From positions 1-64,000 of the forward strand of contig CAZHTM010000005.1 of NCBI GenBank assembly GCA_964535735.1: a stretch of DNA of 64,000 bases, read 5' to 3'. The translations under genes and the position numbers were made by a program. This stretch comes from J089 sp964535735 (GTDB lineage: Bacteria; Fidelibacterota; Marinisomatia; Marinisomatales; J089). This document shows, one piece after another, positions 6,510 to 16,142 of this stretch (positions are counted from its first letter, which is position 1; every line of letters begins with the position of its first letter). Under the pieces are notes generated by a model that did not search any database, was not told where the DNA came from, and saw only the letters and a program-made list of their open reading frames with translations.

Positions 6510-9464
6510 GTGGTAACATATGAATTTCATCCCATTCCCAGTTCAACCGATGTAATTTTCGCCCCCTTTTTAACCATGAGTCCGCGTATGCCATCCAAAC
6601 CACAGCTCTCCCGGGAACTGCCGGTATCCCGTCATTTTCGGAATCGATCCGGATTTACAGGTTCCCTCTTTCCAATGGAAAATAAACCGAGCCGGTCATC
6701 CTATTCCCAATCCGTTCAAACGCAGACACAACTGGCAGAGTTAGAGCCCTCCCTTCAATCGATTTCGCCAGGCGAATTCTACGCCCTCAACGTTTGGACG
6801 CAGGTGTATCGGAAAATGCTGGAGGCGGCCCTGGCCCAATCCAAGGTTACCCTGGATAAATTGGTCACCCAATCAGGGACATCAGCTTCATTCCTGGCTT
6901 CGTTATTAGAAACCTTCCCAACAGCGGATATTTTCGCCTCCGGAACCTCTCTGGATGTCCATAATCTTTCGCCGGATTCTCGGGCCATTGTGGTCGAGAA
7001 CGGCCTCATTCAGACGTTATGTCAAAACAATGAAGCTGCCAAATTTATCCAAAAGGTGTTTGAGTATCCCGAATCCAAATCAGAGACTTCAACCACCTTG
7101 CTTGATCTTCTAGATACGGTTGATTTTCAGGGAACATCCTTAAAAGATTGGCTATTGGCACCGTTAAACGCTCACCCTGACTCTCTTTCCCAACAACTGC
7201 AGTATATCCGTGACCATTGGGCGCCCTATCTGGGCGCGTGGTTAGACCATCTGGTGATGGGTCTGGATATCCTAGCAGAGGAATCGACCTTCCGTGGCGT
7301 TGGTCCGGGACCGATTGAAGTCCCGGAATACCAGGAATCTCTGGACCCGGATTACAGTCCTGACCGCGATTGGATGCCCAATGTGGTAATGGTTGCGAAA
7401 AATACCTTAGTGTGGCTGGACCAACTATCGCGGGAGTTTGGGCGGGAAATTTCCCGTCTGGATCAGATTCCCGATGAAGTGCTGGATCAATTGAAAGAGC
7501 GGGGATTTACGGCCCTGTGGTTGATCGGGATTTGGGAGCGAAGCGATGTTTCCCGCACCATCAAGCAGTGGATGGGTCAATCAGATGCGGAAGCGTCGGC
7601 CTATTCCTTGAAACGATACCAGGTTGCCCAGGACATCGGAGGAGACGTGGCCCTGGCCAATTTGCGGGAACGAGCCCGGCAACGTGGTATTCGCCTGGCC
7701 AGTGATATGGTGCCGAATCATACCGGACTGGATTCAGACTGGGTGGTAGATCATCCAGACTATTTTATCTCCACGTCGGAACCACCGTTTTCATCCTACA
7801 CATTTCAGAGTGGTAACTTATCCTCAGATCCTCGTATATCGATCCAAATCGAAGACCATTATTACGATCACAGCGATGCGGCGGTAGTCTTTAAAGCGGT
7901 GTACCGGGATCGGAACGAGACCCGCTACATCTATCACGGCAATGACGGGACATCCATGCCCTGGAACGATACGGCGCAACTGGATTACCTCAATCCGGAA
8001 GTCCGGGAAGCAGTGATACAGACCATTCTCCATGTGGCACGGCAGACGCCAATCATCCGTTTTGACGCTGCCATGACCCTGGCCCGAAAACATATTCGTC
8101 GATTATGGTATCCTCGCCCCGGCGAAGGCGGAGCCATTCCTTCCCGTGCACTTGCCAGCATGGATGATCAGGAATTCAACCGCCGACTGCCCACCGAATT
8201 TTGGCGTGAGGTGGTGAATCGTGTGGCGGAGGAAGTCCCTGATACCTTGCTCCTGGCGGAAGCCTTTTGGATGATGGAGGGATATTTTGTCCGCACCTTG
8301 GGCATGCACCGGGTATATAACAGCGCTTTTATGAATATGCTTAAGATGGAGGAAAACCAAGCCTACCGCCAGTTGATAAAAAACACCCTGGAGTTTGATC
8401 CCCAAATCCTGAAGCGCTATGTTAATTTTTTGAATAATCCCGACGAGGAAACGGCGGTGGTCCAATTTGGAGATGGCGACAAATATTTTGCCGTAACAAC
8501 CCTTATGTCCACCCTTCCCGGTTTGCCCCTGTTCGGTCACGGTCAATGGGAAGGGTTCCATGAAAAGTACGGCATGGAATTCCGTCGGGCCCAGTGGCAG
8601 GAAACACCGAATGAAGCCCTGATGCACCGTCATGACCAGGACATTACGCCCCTTTTGAAAAAACGATGGTTATTTGCCCACGTGGAGCGGTTTTATCTAT
8701 ATGACCTATTTACAGATGGGGGTCAGGTTAATGAAAATGTCATTGTTTACAGCAATTACGTCGGAGGAGAACGAACGCTGGTGGCTGTGAACAACGCGTA
8801 CGAATCCACTCAGGGGTGGATTCATCGTTCCGTGGCCTTTCGGCGGGAAGCGCAGGATGATTTGCAACAGGTGACGTTATGGGAAGCCTGGGATTTACCT
8901 CCGGAAAACTCCCACTATCTCTGCCTGCAGGAACAGCGCTCCGGATTGTGGTTTCTGCGCCGGGTGGAAGACATTCGGACTCAGGGAATCCAGCTCCAGC
9001 TTCAGGGATATAAATCTCAGGTGTATTGGAATATTCACCTCCGAGAGGCAGATCCGGAAGGCGTTTTATCTGAACTGGCAAACCAACTTCAAGGTTCCGG
9101 CATTCCCGATTTGGAAGCGGCCCTGGAAAACCTTCGGAGAGCCAAAGTCATAGAATCTTGGACTCAACACCTCAAAGAATACCTTGCTGGTGAAGACGGT
9201 TCTGCTGCTGAATCCCTGTTACAACCTTTGGTGACCCTCAGCGGCGAAACGTCCGTAAAACGAGAAAAAATTGCTGAACTTCAGGCTTTTCTTGACACCG
9301 AGTGGAAGGACGTGGATTCCAAAGAAAAATCAACGGAAAAATCTCTGACCTCCCTCCTTAATCGGATACGGCGCTGGTGGGAAGAGACGTTGGATATCCC
9401 CTGGCCATTATCGCCAGGGGAAGAAGAGAAGATTCGTCTCAAAACTGACGAATTAACCCAATAG
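6510..9464 (+). CDS. Glycoside hydrolase family 13 enzyme with long N-terminal extension
   Basis: Up to 984 aa, far longer than a plain alpha-amylase. The GH13 barrel spans roughly residues 330-740. Region I is DMVPNHT (about 406), region II is IIRFDAAMTL with the nucleophile Asp (about 516), and region III is LLLAEAFW with the acid/base Glu (about 584). Region IV is FLNNPDEET (about 642), with Pro where many family members have His, as also occurs in the GlgE-type GH13_3 group. The 300-residue N-terminal part is mostly helical-looking and unrecognised. The C-terminal 200 residues are charged and helical after a beta-type domain. It probably hydrolyses or transfers alpha-glucans in the cytoplasm, as no signal peptide is evident. 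The start is uncertain: the first ATG abuts the 211-bp repeat, and ATGs at 6576, 6588 or 6675 are plausible. Confidence 0.85.
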   Translation: MVTYEFHPIPSSTDVIFAPFLTMSPRMPSKPQLSRELPVSRHFRNRSGFTGSLFPMENKPSRSSYSQSVQTQTQLAELEPSLQSISPGEFYALNVWTQVYRKMLEAALAQSKVTLDKLVTQSGTSASFLASLLETFPTADIFASGTSLDVHNLSPDSRAIVVENGLIQTLCQNNEAAKFIQKVFEYPESKSETSTTLLDLLDTVDFQGTSLKDWLLAPLNAHPDSLSQQLQYIRDHWAPYLGAWLDHLVMGLDILAEESTFRGVGPGPIEVPEYQESLDPDYSPDRDWMPNVVMVAKNTLVWLDQLSREFGREISRLDQIPDEVLDQLKERGFTALWLIGIWERSDVSRTIKQWMGQSDAEASAYSLKRYQVAQDIGGDVALANLRERARQRGIRLASDMVPNHTGLDSDWVVDHPDYFISTSEPPFSSYTFQSGNLSSDPRISIQIEDHYYDHSDAAVVFKAVYRDRNETRYIYHGNDGTSMPWNDTAQLDYLNPEVREAVIQTILHVARQTPIIRFDAAMTLARKHIRRLWYPRPGEGGAIPSRALASMDDQEFNRRLPTEFWREVVNRVAEEVPDTLLLAEAFWMMEGYFVRTLGMHRVYNSAFMNMLKMEENQAYRQLIKNTLEFDPQILKRYVNFLNNPDEETAVVQFGDGDKYFAVTTLMSTLPGLPLFGHGQWEGFHEKYGMEFRRAQWQETPNEALMHRHDQDITPLLKKRWLFAHVERFYLYDLFTDGGQVNENVIVYSNYVGGERTLVAVNNAYESTQGWIHRSVAFRREAQDDLQQVTLWEAWDLPPENSHYLCLQEQRSGLWFLRRVEDIRTQGIQLQLQGYKSQVYWNIHLREADPEGVLSELANQLQGSGIPDLEAALENLRRAKVIESWTQHLKEYLAGEDGSAAESLLQPLVTLSGETSVKREKIAELQAFLDTEWKDVDSKEKSTEKSLTSLLNRIRRWWEETLDIPWPLSPGEEEKIRLKTDELTQ

Positions 9465-9480
9465 ATAAAACAGTTCCTAG

Positions 9481-10515
9481 TTATAACACTGAACTCAAAT
9501 TCGTATTTTCTTTAACCAAGGTTCCCAGCAGCTCCATTTTCTCTGTGTCGTTTTTCCCAAGCAGTGGCACCAAGGCATCAATTTTCTTCGCCGTTTGGTA
9601 GGTGTCAAACTGAACCTGAATTAAGGGCACCTGAGCTTCATTGGCCCGAGCGATCACATTAGGCGGAGGCAAAATGTTGTTTGTCAGGATAATGCCGGCG
9701 CTCTCCGTGTCCACCGCAGCCAGCACCATATCGGATCGGTCTCCGCTGGTAATCACCAGTTTATCTTTGACTCGAAAGCGTTGCAGCCGCATCACAGCGT
9801 CCCCGGACATGGCGCCCACAAAAGTTTGTTTTACCAGGCGATTGAGATTCGATTCCCCGGTGATAATTTTTCCAAACAACGCATCGGCGATGTACTGCAC
9901 ATTGGGATAGGTCAAATCTTCCACATAGGGTAGAATTCCCAAAACCGGAATATTTAACGATTGGAATAAATCACCGTAGGCCATTTGAAAATCTTCCGGA
10001 TCCTGAATCTTATTTAAAATGACACCCAGTAATTTTCCTTCGCGCAAGCGTACGTGATTATTCAGGAAAACGGCATCATCGGCAATTTGATCTTTATGTC
10101 CGGATAAAACCACAATCAGGCGAGCATCCAAGGTGCGGCACACGGATAATGCATCCAAATGAACGGAGATGCCCCTAATCATGTCTGATCCGCCTTCAAT
10201 TAGCAGCACATCTTTCCCGGGAGCCAGATCTTCTGCCATAGCGTTCAATTTGGCTTTGGTCTGAGATTTATCATACATGAACCTCAGTTTGGAGTGATCA
10301 AACCCCAGGCTCATGTTTTCCGGCGATTCCTGAACGCCCATGGCTTCCAAAGCCACGGCCGAATCATAATCCCATAGGCGTTTTTTCCGGTATAATAACC
10401 GATCGCCAAACGGTTTTATATATCCAAAAGAACGATCATAGGCCTTGGCCAGTCCCACAATAAAGCTGGTTTTCCCTGCATCTTTGCGCATGGATGAGAT
10501 GACAATTTTTTTCAT
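9481..10515 (-). CDS. P-loop/DRTGG-domain protein of the acyl-CoA operon
   Basis: A 344-aa protein with an N-terminal dethiobiotin-synthetase-like P-loop domain and a C-terminal DRTGG-like domain. The Walker A is SSMRKDAGKTSF (about residues 7-18), and LLIEGGSDMIRG (about 103-114) follows. The DRTGG-like region starts near residue 215, where KDKLVITSGDRSDMVLAA is seen. The same pair forms the N-terminal regulatory half of some large phosphotransacetylases; the catalytic phosphotransacetylase domain is absent here. Its ATG overlaps the stop of the ADP-forming acyl-CoA synthetase as ATGA, so the two are translationally coupled. A sensor or regulatory role in acyl-CoA/acetate metabolism is inferred from this context. 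Confidence 0.8.
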   Translation of the reverse strand: MKKIVISSMRKDAGKTSFIVGLAKAYDRSFGYIKPFGDRLLYRKKRLWDYDSAVALEAMGVQESPENMSLGFDHSKLRFMYDKSQTKAKLNAMAEDLAPGKDVLLIEGGSDMIRGISVHLDALSVCRTLDARLIVVLSGHKDQIADDAVFLNNHVRLREGKLLGVILNKIQDPEDFQMAYGDLFQSLNIPVLGILPYVEDLTYPNVQYIADALFGKIITGESNLNRLVKQTFVGAMSGDAVMRLQRFRVKDKLVITSGDRSDMVLAAVDTESAGIILTNNILPPPNVIARANEAQVPLIQVQFDTYQTAKKIDALVPLLGKNDTEKMELLGTLVKENTNLSSVL

Positions 10516-12644
10516 GATTTATCTCCTTCACTGGCTCGAATCAACACACGGACATCCACGGCTTTCACTCCGCTGCCCTGAGGATAGACCATGAGCGGGT
10601 TGATTTCAAAATCGGTAATCCGGGGACAACGCTGGAGGACAGCGCCCACGCGGGCCAGGGCGTCTTCAATCCCTTCAATGTCCCGACGCGATTCACCGCG
10701 CACTCCCAATAATAACGGATAGGATTTAATGTCCTTGATCATGGTCATCAGTTCTTTGCGGGTCACGGGAAGCGCACGAAAAGCCACGTCTTTCATGACC
10801 TCCACATAAATACCCCCTAACCCAAACATAAGGACCGGACCAAAGGATTTATCTCGGCGAGCTCCTAAAATAACTTCGGTTCCCGGAGGTATGTGGCTGA
10901 CCACCTCCACACCCTCGATGCGGGCATTAGGAACGTGTGTTTTGCAATTGTGAATAATGGTTTGATAGGCATCGATCACTTCTTCACGGGAAACCAAATT
11001 TAAAAGTACGCCTCCCGCATCACTTTTATGGAGAATATCCCGGGATACCACTTTCATAACCACTGGATATCCAATGGAATCCGCCAACGTTACAGCCGCT
11101 TCCAGAGATTTGGCCACACCGCCGGACGGTCCCTCTAACCCCGCCGCTTTCAACAGAGCCTGGCCCTCATGTGCCAGGAGAAAATGGCGACCATTGGCCA
11201 ACGCCTCATCAATAATGGCGTCGATAGTTCCACAATCCAATTCCGGCTCCACCGGGGGCTCCACTTCCCGGCTTAGATTATCGCCGTGAGCATGGAGAAC
11301 ACCCAGGCAGGACACAGCTTCATAGACATCCCGATAGACCGGAATGTTCTCCTTTGTTAGTCGGGCAATGGCTTGCTCTGTTAAATCGCCGCCAAATATG
11401 GAAAACACAACGGGCTTTCCCGCATCCCGATAGCGAGCATAGGTATTGCGCATCATGTCGGTCAGTTGATCGATATCCATAACCGCCGTTTCGCAATAAA
11501 GACTAATGACTGAATGAATTTCCGGGTCTCTCAAGGCTTCCAAAAGCGCCTTTTCGTAATCTTGACGGGTCGCTTCTCCGGTGAGATCGATGGGATTTTT
11601 CGTTGAGCCGAATCCATGTGTCACCGATTCAAAGGTGAGTCTTAAACGCTCCGCATCGTCATAGAGATGGAGGCGATATTTTTCGCAGGCATCCGTGGCC
11701 ATAACGCCCACGCCGCCACCATTGGTAATGATCACCGTATTGTGTCCACGGGGTGCCGGGGCGTGGGATAAATATTTACACCAGTCCAAGGCGTCCTGAA
11801 TGCTTTCAGCACGGAAAACACCGCATTGCTTCATAATGGCATCGAATATTTCATCGGCACCCGCCAGTGAACCGGTATGGGAAGCCGCTGCCTGAGCGCC
11901 ACGCTTGGAGCGCCCGGATTTGATGACAATCACCGGTTTGATCCGTGTTGCGGCTTTCAAAGTCTGCACCAACCGATCGCCTTGATGAATCCCTTCGATA
12001 TACATGAGAATAATCTTGGTTTCAGCCTGTTGAATAAGATATTCGATTAAATCGTTTTCATCGATATCGGTCTTATTCCCCACGGAAATAATGGCCGAGA
12101 GCCCAATATTCTGAACGGCCGTTTTGCCAATCATGGCAATCCCCAAAGCGCCGCTCTGGGTGATAATGGCCACGTTCCCGGGATGAATGTCACGGGGACC
12201 GAAAGTGGCATTCAACGATACTTTGGCGGAATAATGACCAAAAATATTGGGTCCCAGAATGCGCATTCCGTGCTCCCGGGCGTAGGTGACAATTTTTTGT
12301 TCCTCCTCCACATTCCCCACTTCCGAAAATCCTGAGGAGATGATCGACAAATGTTTAACCTTTTTCTTTCCACAAGCCACCACCGTGTCATACACCCATC
12401 GCGCGGGAATCGCCAACACGGCCACGTCAATCTCCCCGTCGATCGCCTCCACTGAGGGATAAACCGGATATCCTAAGATGGTTCCTCCCTTGGGGTTGAC
12501 AGGATAGATTTTCCCCTGATATCCCACATCAACAATATTCTGCAGGATTTTATACCCAATCTTGGTGGGGACCGAACTGGCTCCAATGATGGCAATGGAT
12601 CGGGGTTCAAATAAGTAGTGTATATCCGACTTTGCTGTGATCAA
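10512..12644 (-). CDS. ADP-forming acyl-CoA synthetase (acetate-CoA ligase type), fused alpha-beta
   Basis: A 710-aa protein. It interconverts acyl-CoA + ADP + Pi with acid + CoA + ATP, allowing substrate-level phosphorylation. Domain order is CoA-binding (about 8-140, with SIAIIGASSVPTKIGYKIL), ligase-CoA domains (about 150-450) and an ATP-grasp domain (about 480-705). The phosphohistidine motif AASHTGSLAGADEIF (about 257-271) is intact. ATP-grasp residues such as YPVVMKVVSRDILHKSDAGG are visible. The start codon is TTG, overlapping the preceding stop as TTGA, with AGGAG 7 bases upstream. It is the middle gene of a three-gene operon with a CoA-transferase and a DRTGG protein. Substrate (acetate or another short acid) is not readable. 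Confidence 0.93.
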   Translation of the reverse strand: MITAKSDIHYLFEPRSIAIIGASSVPTKIGYKILQNIVDVGYQGKIYPVNPKGGTILGYPVYPSVEAIDGEIDVAVLAIPARWVYDTVVACGKKKVKHLSIISSGFSEVGNVEEEQKIVTYAREHGMRILGPNIFGHYSAKVSLNATFGPRDIHPGNVAIITQSGALGIAMIGKTAVQNIGLSAIISVGNKTDIDENDLIEYLIQQAETKIILMYIEGIHQGDRLVQTLKAATRIKPVIVIKSGRSKRGAQAAASHTGSLAGADEIFDAIMKQCGVFRAESIQDALDWCKYLSHAPAPRGHNTVIITNGGGVGVMATDACEKYRLHLYDDAERLRLTFESVTHGFGSTKNPIDLTGEATRQDYEKALLEALRDPEIHSVISLYCETAVMDIDQLTDMMRNTYARYRDAGKPVVFSIFGGDLTEQAIARLTKENIPVYRDVYEAVSCLGVLHAHGDNLSREVEPPVEPELDCGTIDAIIDEALANGRHFLLAHEGQALLKAAGLEGPSGGVAKSLEAAVTLADSIGYPVVMKVVSRDILHKSDAGGVLLNLVSREEVIDAYQTIIHNCKTHVPNARIEGVEVVSHIPPGTEVILGARRDKSFGPVLMFGLGGIYVEVMKDVAFRALPVTRKELMTMIKDIKSYPLLLGVRGESRRDIEGIEDALARVGAVLQRCPRITDFEINPLMVYPQGSGVKAVDVRVLIRASEGDKS

Positions 12645-14557
12645 CTTTCACTCCTGAACATCATTTTGATTTCATAAACCCCTTCCGACGTACGTTTCTG
12701 AATATCGAATCCCCGGCTTTCAAACAGATGCAGCATGGCCAAATTTTCCATGAGCACATCGGCGGTGAAACCCAGCAGTCCTTGACGTTTCGCCAATACG
12801 GTAAGGTAGGCTAGTAATTCGCGACCGATACCCAAATTTTGGTGGTCATCCCGAATAACAAACGCCACATCGGCGGTATGGGTGGACTCAATAATGGCGT
12901 ATTGTCCCAACCCGACAATGGTGGGTCTCTTTTTTATTTTCCGTAAAGCCAGGATGATCATCTCGGTGGAATAATCGATAACGGTGAAATCCTGAAGCCG
13001 TTCGTGGGGGATATCTTTTCGATGGGACAAAAATCTCCGGTATAAACTGTTGTCGGAGAGGGAGTAAAAAAATTCTTTCAGCAACGGTTCGTCGCTTATT
13101 TTTACCGGCCGGAGGAATATTTCCAGCCCGGTTTTGGTGGTCCGGAAGGTTTCCAACTCTGCGGGATATTCGCCGCCTTTCCCTGGGATGATGGCCTGAT
13201 CCGAATAGATAAGATGCCGCTCTTTAGCCTTCTGGATCAGTTCCGGACGAAATTTGGGATGGGCTATGGCTATCAATTCCATGGCTCGCTCCCGGATATT
13301 TTTTCCGTGAAGATAGGCAATGCCATATTCCGTAACTACATACTGAATATCACCCCGATTCAGGGTCACACCGGCGCCCTCTTTCAAAAAGGGAACAATG
13401 CGTGAGACAGTACCATTCTCGGCAGTAGACGGTAAAGTTAGAATGGTTTTTCCCCGACGAGCCTGTACGGCTCCGCGCATGAAATCGGCCTGCCCCCCAA
13501 TGCCACTATAAAAATATTCTCCCAGCGATTCCGCCGTGGATTGACCCGTGAGATCAATCTCCAGCGCGGAGTTGATGGCGGTCATGCGGTCGTGTTCGGC
13601 AATGACCCTGGGATCATTCGTGTAATCTACAGCTTTAAATTCAATCCCCGGATTGTCATGGAGATACGTGTAGGTCTCCCGTGACCCCATGCAGAAACTG
13701 GCAATCGTTTTACCCGTATTGATGGTCTTTCGGGAATTGTCAATGACACCCCGTTTCATCAAATCCACGATTCCATCGCCTAGTAATTCGGTATGAACCC
13801 CCAGGTGGCGTTTATCCCGCAAGTTTTTCAGAATGGCGTTGGGTAAACTGCCATATCCAACCTGGATGGTATCGCCGTCCTCAATCAGACTGGCGACATG
13901 ATGGCCAATTTTTTGAGCCAGGTCACTGTCAGGAAATTCCTGGTATTCCAACAGCGGTTCATCATGCGGAATGATGTAATCCACTTCCCGAATGTGAAGA
14001 AAACCGTCTCCATGAATGCGAGGCATGTTGTGGTTTACCTGTGCTATGACGAGACGGGCATTTTCAGTCGCGGATTTAACAATATCCACGCTGATTCCCA
14101 AACTCATATATCCGTGGCGATCGGGACACGATGTTTGAATCAGGGCTACATCAATGGGAATCAGGTTGTCCCGAAAGAGGTCGGGAACCTTTGATAAAAA
14201 TATCGGGGTGTAATCCGCCAGTCCACGATTTACTGCTTCCCGAGTGGTATTACCAATAAAAAAGGAATTATACCGGAAGTTTCGTTGGTATTTGGGATTG
14301 GTGTACGGGGCTACACCCAGAGACCAGACATGGAAAACTTCGGAATCAAAAATGGACTTGGGATTGTGTTCCACATATTCCACCAGAGCGTTGACCAGAA
14401 ATTGGGGCTCGCCACACCCGGTATGAATGAAAATACGATCACCGCGATGAATCTTGGCGAATACATCTGCAACCGGAAGAAATTTGGGGGCCATCTGAGT
14501 CCGAAGATGGTCCAATTGACATGGTGTTTCTTTGGGTCTATCCATTGACCTTTGCAT
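12641..14557 (-). CDS. Acetyl-CoA hydrolase/CoA-transferase fused to a GNAT acetyltransferase
   Basis: A 638-aa two-part protein. Residues about 20-440 form an acetyl-CoA hydrolase/4-hydroxybutyrate CoA-transferase type domain, with YSGIGGQADFMRGA (about 352-365) as a signature and IQVGYGSLPNAIL (about 235). Residues about 470-635 form a GNAT acyltransferase domain, with the acyl-CoA binding region around RDDHQNLGIGRELL (about 574-587). Such fusions are known in bacteria. The CoA-transferase moves CoA between acids, while the GNAT part could acetylate a protein, perhaps its operon partners; that coupling is inference. It is the first gene of the operon, followed by the ADP-forming synthetase with a 4-base overlap. 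A start at 14545 is also possible. Confidence 0.88.
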   Translation of the reverse strand: MQRSMDRPKETPCQLDHLRTQMAPKFLPVADVFAKIHRGDRIFIHTGCGEPQFLVNALVEYVEHNPKSIFDSEVFHVWSLGVAPYTNPKYQRNFRYNSFFIGNTTREAVNRGLADYTPIFLSKVPDLFRDNLIPIDVALIQTSCPDRHGYMSLGISVDIVKSATENARLVIAQVNHNMPRIHGDGFLHIREVDYIIPHDEPLLEYQEFPDSDLAQKIGHHVASLIEDGDTIQVGYGSLPNAILKNLRDKRHLGVHTELLGDGIVDLMKRGVIDNSRKTINTGKTIASFCMGSRETYTYLHDNPGIEFKAVDYTNDPRVIAEHDRMTAINSALEIDLTGQSTAESLGEYFYSGIGGQADFMRGAVQARRGKTILTLPSTAENGTVSRIVPFLKEGAGVTLNRGDIQYVVTEYGIAYLHGKNIRERAMELIAIAHPKFRPELIQKAKERHLIYSDQAIIPGKGGEYPAELETFRTTKTGLEIFLRPVKISDEPLLKEFFYSLSDNSLYRRFLSHRKDIPHERLQDFTVIDYSTEMIILALRKIKKRPTIVGLGQYAIIESTHTADVAFVIRDDHQNLGIGRELLAYLTVLAKRQGLLGFTADVLMENLAMLHLFESRGFDIQKRTSEGVYEIKMMFRSES

Positions 14558-14648
14558 CCCCCGGAATTGAACTATATGGTACGATTAACAGACGTGAAAT
14601 TAGGGACCTTTACCCCAAGACTACACGACAATAAATTTAAAAGTAAGG

Positions 14649-15998
14649 TTATTTTTCTTTGGGAGGAAGGGTCTTGAATTCCAGTGTGAACGTGGTTCCC
14701 ACCCCTTTTTCACTGGTCACGCCGATGGTCCCGCCATTCAGATCCACATACCGCTTTGCCAAGGATAGCCCCAGACCAATGCCCTGGTACTTTTTGGTGT
14801 AGCCCTGACTTTCCTGGGAAAAAGTGTCAAAAACTTTCTCCAAATATTCCCGACTCATTCCGATACCTGTATCCTGGATAATAACCTGTGCTTTATGACG
14901 TCGAGAGAGCAGGGTTATGTCCACTCGGCCCCGGTCCGTATATTTGATACCGTTTCCTACCAGATTGGAAACTGCCTGATAAACGGAGTACCGATCCGCA
15001 CGGATGAATAACGGTTCCGATTGTTGATGTAATTGGTATACAAGGCCCTTGTCTTTCGCCTGAGGCCGATGTTCCCGATAAACTTCGTTAACCAGCTCCG
15101 TCAAATTCAAACGGACAGGTTTAATCTGAAATGTTCCGGCTTCAATTTGCGAGATATCTAATATTTCATGAACGGTATTCATAAGCCGTTCACTGCTCAT
15201 TTCAATAATGTTAAAATGATCCTTTTGATCGGGTGTCAAAAATGAATCTACCTCCTGTTTCACAACCTGGATAAATCCAAGTATCGAATTCAGCGGTGTC
15301 CGAATTTCATGGGACATGTTCGCCAAAAATAATGTTTTTACTTTTTCCGATTGTTCCGCTTTCTCTTTGGCAACGCGTAATGCTTTATTCAATCGTATTA
15401 AATCTTTAACATAAAGTGTTCCAACGAATTCCCTTCTGAAAAAAAATGCAGCTAAAATAGAGGCCAATTCACAGATAATAAGTAGAAGAACTTCATCACC
15501 AAGATTTTCATTAATAAACGGAATGAGTAATAAAATAATGGACGTAATCAGGTTCAGTACATATTGTTCTTTCCAAAACCGATTATAAAAAAACGTGATA
15601 AAAAATATAGCCATGAGATTGGCGATAAAAACGGTATTGTGAGCCGGACCTGTCGTGGTGGTCAACCAGTACAAATAAATACCAATGAAGACAATTCCCG
15701 GAAGGAGTAAAATTGGAAAGACGCCCTCGCTTAAGCGGTCAAGATCGCGGATTTTCCAGACGCTAAGACCGTAGAGATTAAGTGTGAGCAGAACAATGAC
15801 AAAAATCCGGATTCGAGAAAAGGTGTAACCATCTTCAAACAATAAAAAGTCAAATGGGATTAATAACGCCATAAATACAATTGACAGGATGGAAAAATAT
15901 TTTGCGTAGTTAAGTTTATTTTCACGTAACCATATACGATAAATGCCCACGAGATTTTCGCGGTCAGCGGCGGGTTGGAAATACTTTTGTTCGTTCAA
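14649..15998 (-). CDS. Membrane-bound sensor histidine kinase
   Basis: A 449-aa protein. About six hydrophobic segments occupy residues 35-190, forming an integral-membrane sensor without an obvious extracellular domain. A short coiled linker leads to a HisKA domain with the phospho-acceptor motif MSHEIRTPLNSI (about 230-241). The HATPase domain has an N box NLVGNGIKY (about 341), G1 DTGIGM (about 376) and G2 GIGLGLSLAKRYV (about 407). No receiver or response-regulator gene is adjacent, so it is an orphan kinase. A possible target is the HPt/receiver-GGDEF pair at 55.8-57.0 kb, but nothing in the sequence proves it. The ATG is followed by an N-terminal soluble stretch of about 30 residues. 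Confidence 0.92.
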   Translation of the reverse strand: MNEQKYFQPAADRENLVGIYRIWLRENKLNYAKYFSILSIVFMALLIPFDFLLFEDGYTFSRIRIFVIVLLTLNLYGLSVWKIRDLDRLSEGVFPILLLPGIVFIGIYLYWLTTTTGPAHNTVFIANLMAIFFITFFYNRFWKEQYVLNLITSIILLLIPFINENLGDEVLLLIICELASILAAFFFRREFVGTLYVKDLIRLNKALRVAKEKAEQSEKVKTLFLANMSHEIRTPLNSILGFIQVVKQEVDSFLTPDQKDHFNIIEMSSERLMNTVHEILDISQIEAGTFQIKPVRLNLTELVNEVYREHRPQAKDKGLVYQLHQQSEPLFIRADRYSVYQAVSNLVGNGIKYTDRGRVDITLLSRRHKAQVIIQDTGIGMSREYLEKVFDTFSQESQGYTKKYQGIGLGLSLAKRYVDLNGGTIGVTSEKGVGTTFTLEFKTLPPKEK

Positions 15999-16142
15999 GG
16001 AAATTGAAGAAAGAGAGAGGGTTCGCGTGTAACGAAAATTATATAGTAATTAAATCATAAACAAAAAATTTAGACAATAATTACCCAAAAAATTTGTGAA
16101 CAAGATCACAAATTCAGGGAGATATTTATGAATTGTAAGGGT

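Noticed and set aside
6261..6530. 89-codon minus-strand open frame inside the second 211-bp repeat.
   Set aside because: It is in a different frame from the transposase remnant, has no ribosome site, and a similar frame appears in copy 1 only because the repeats are alike.
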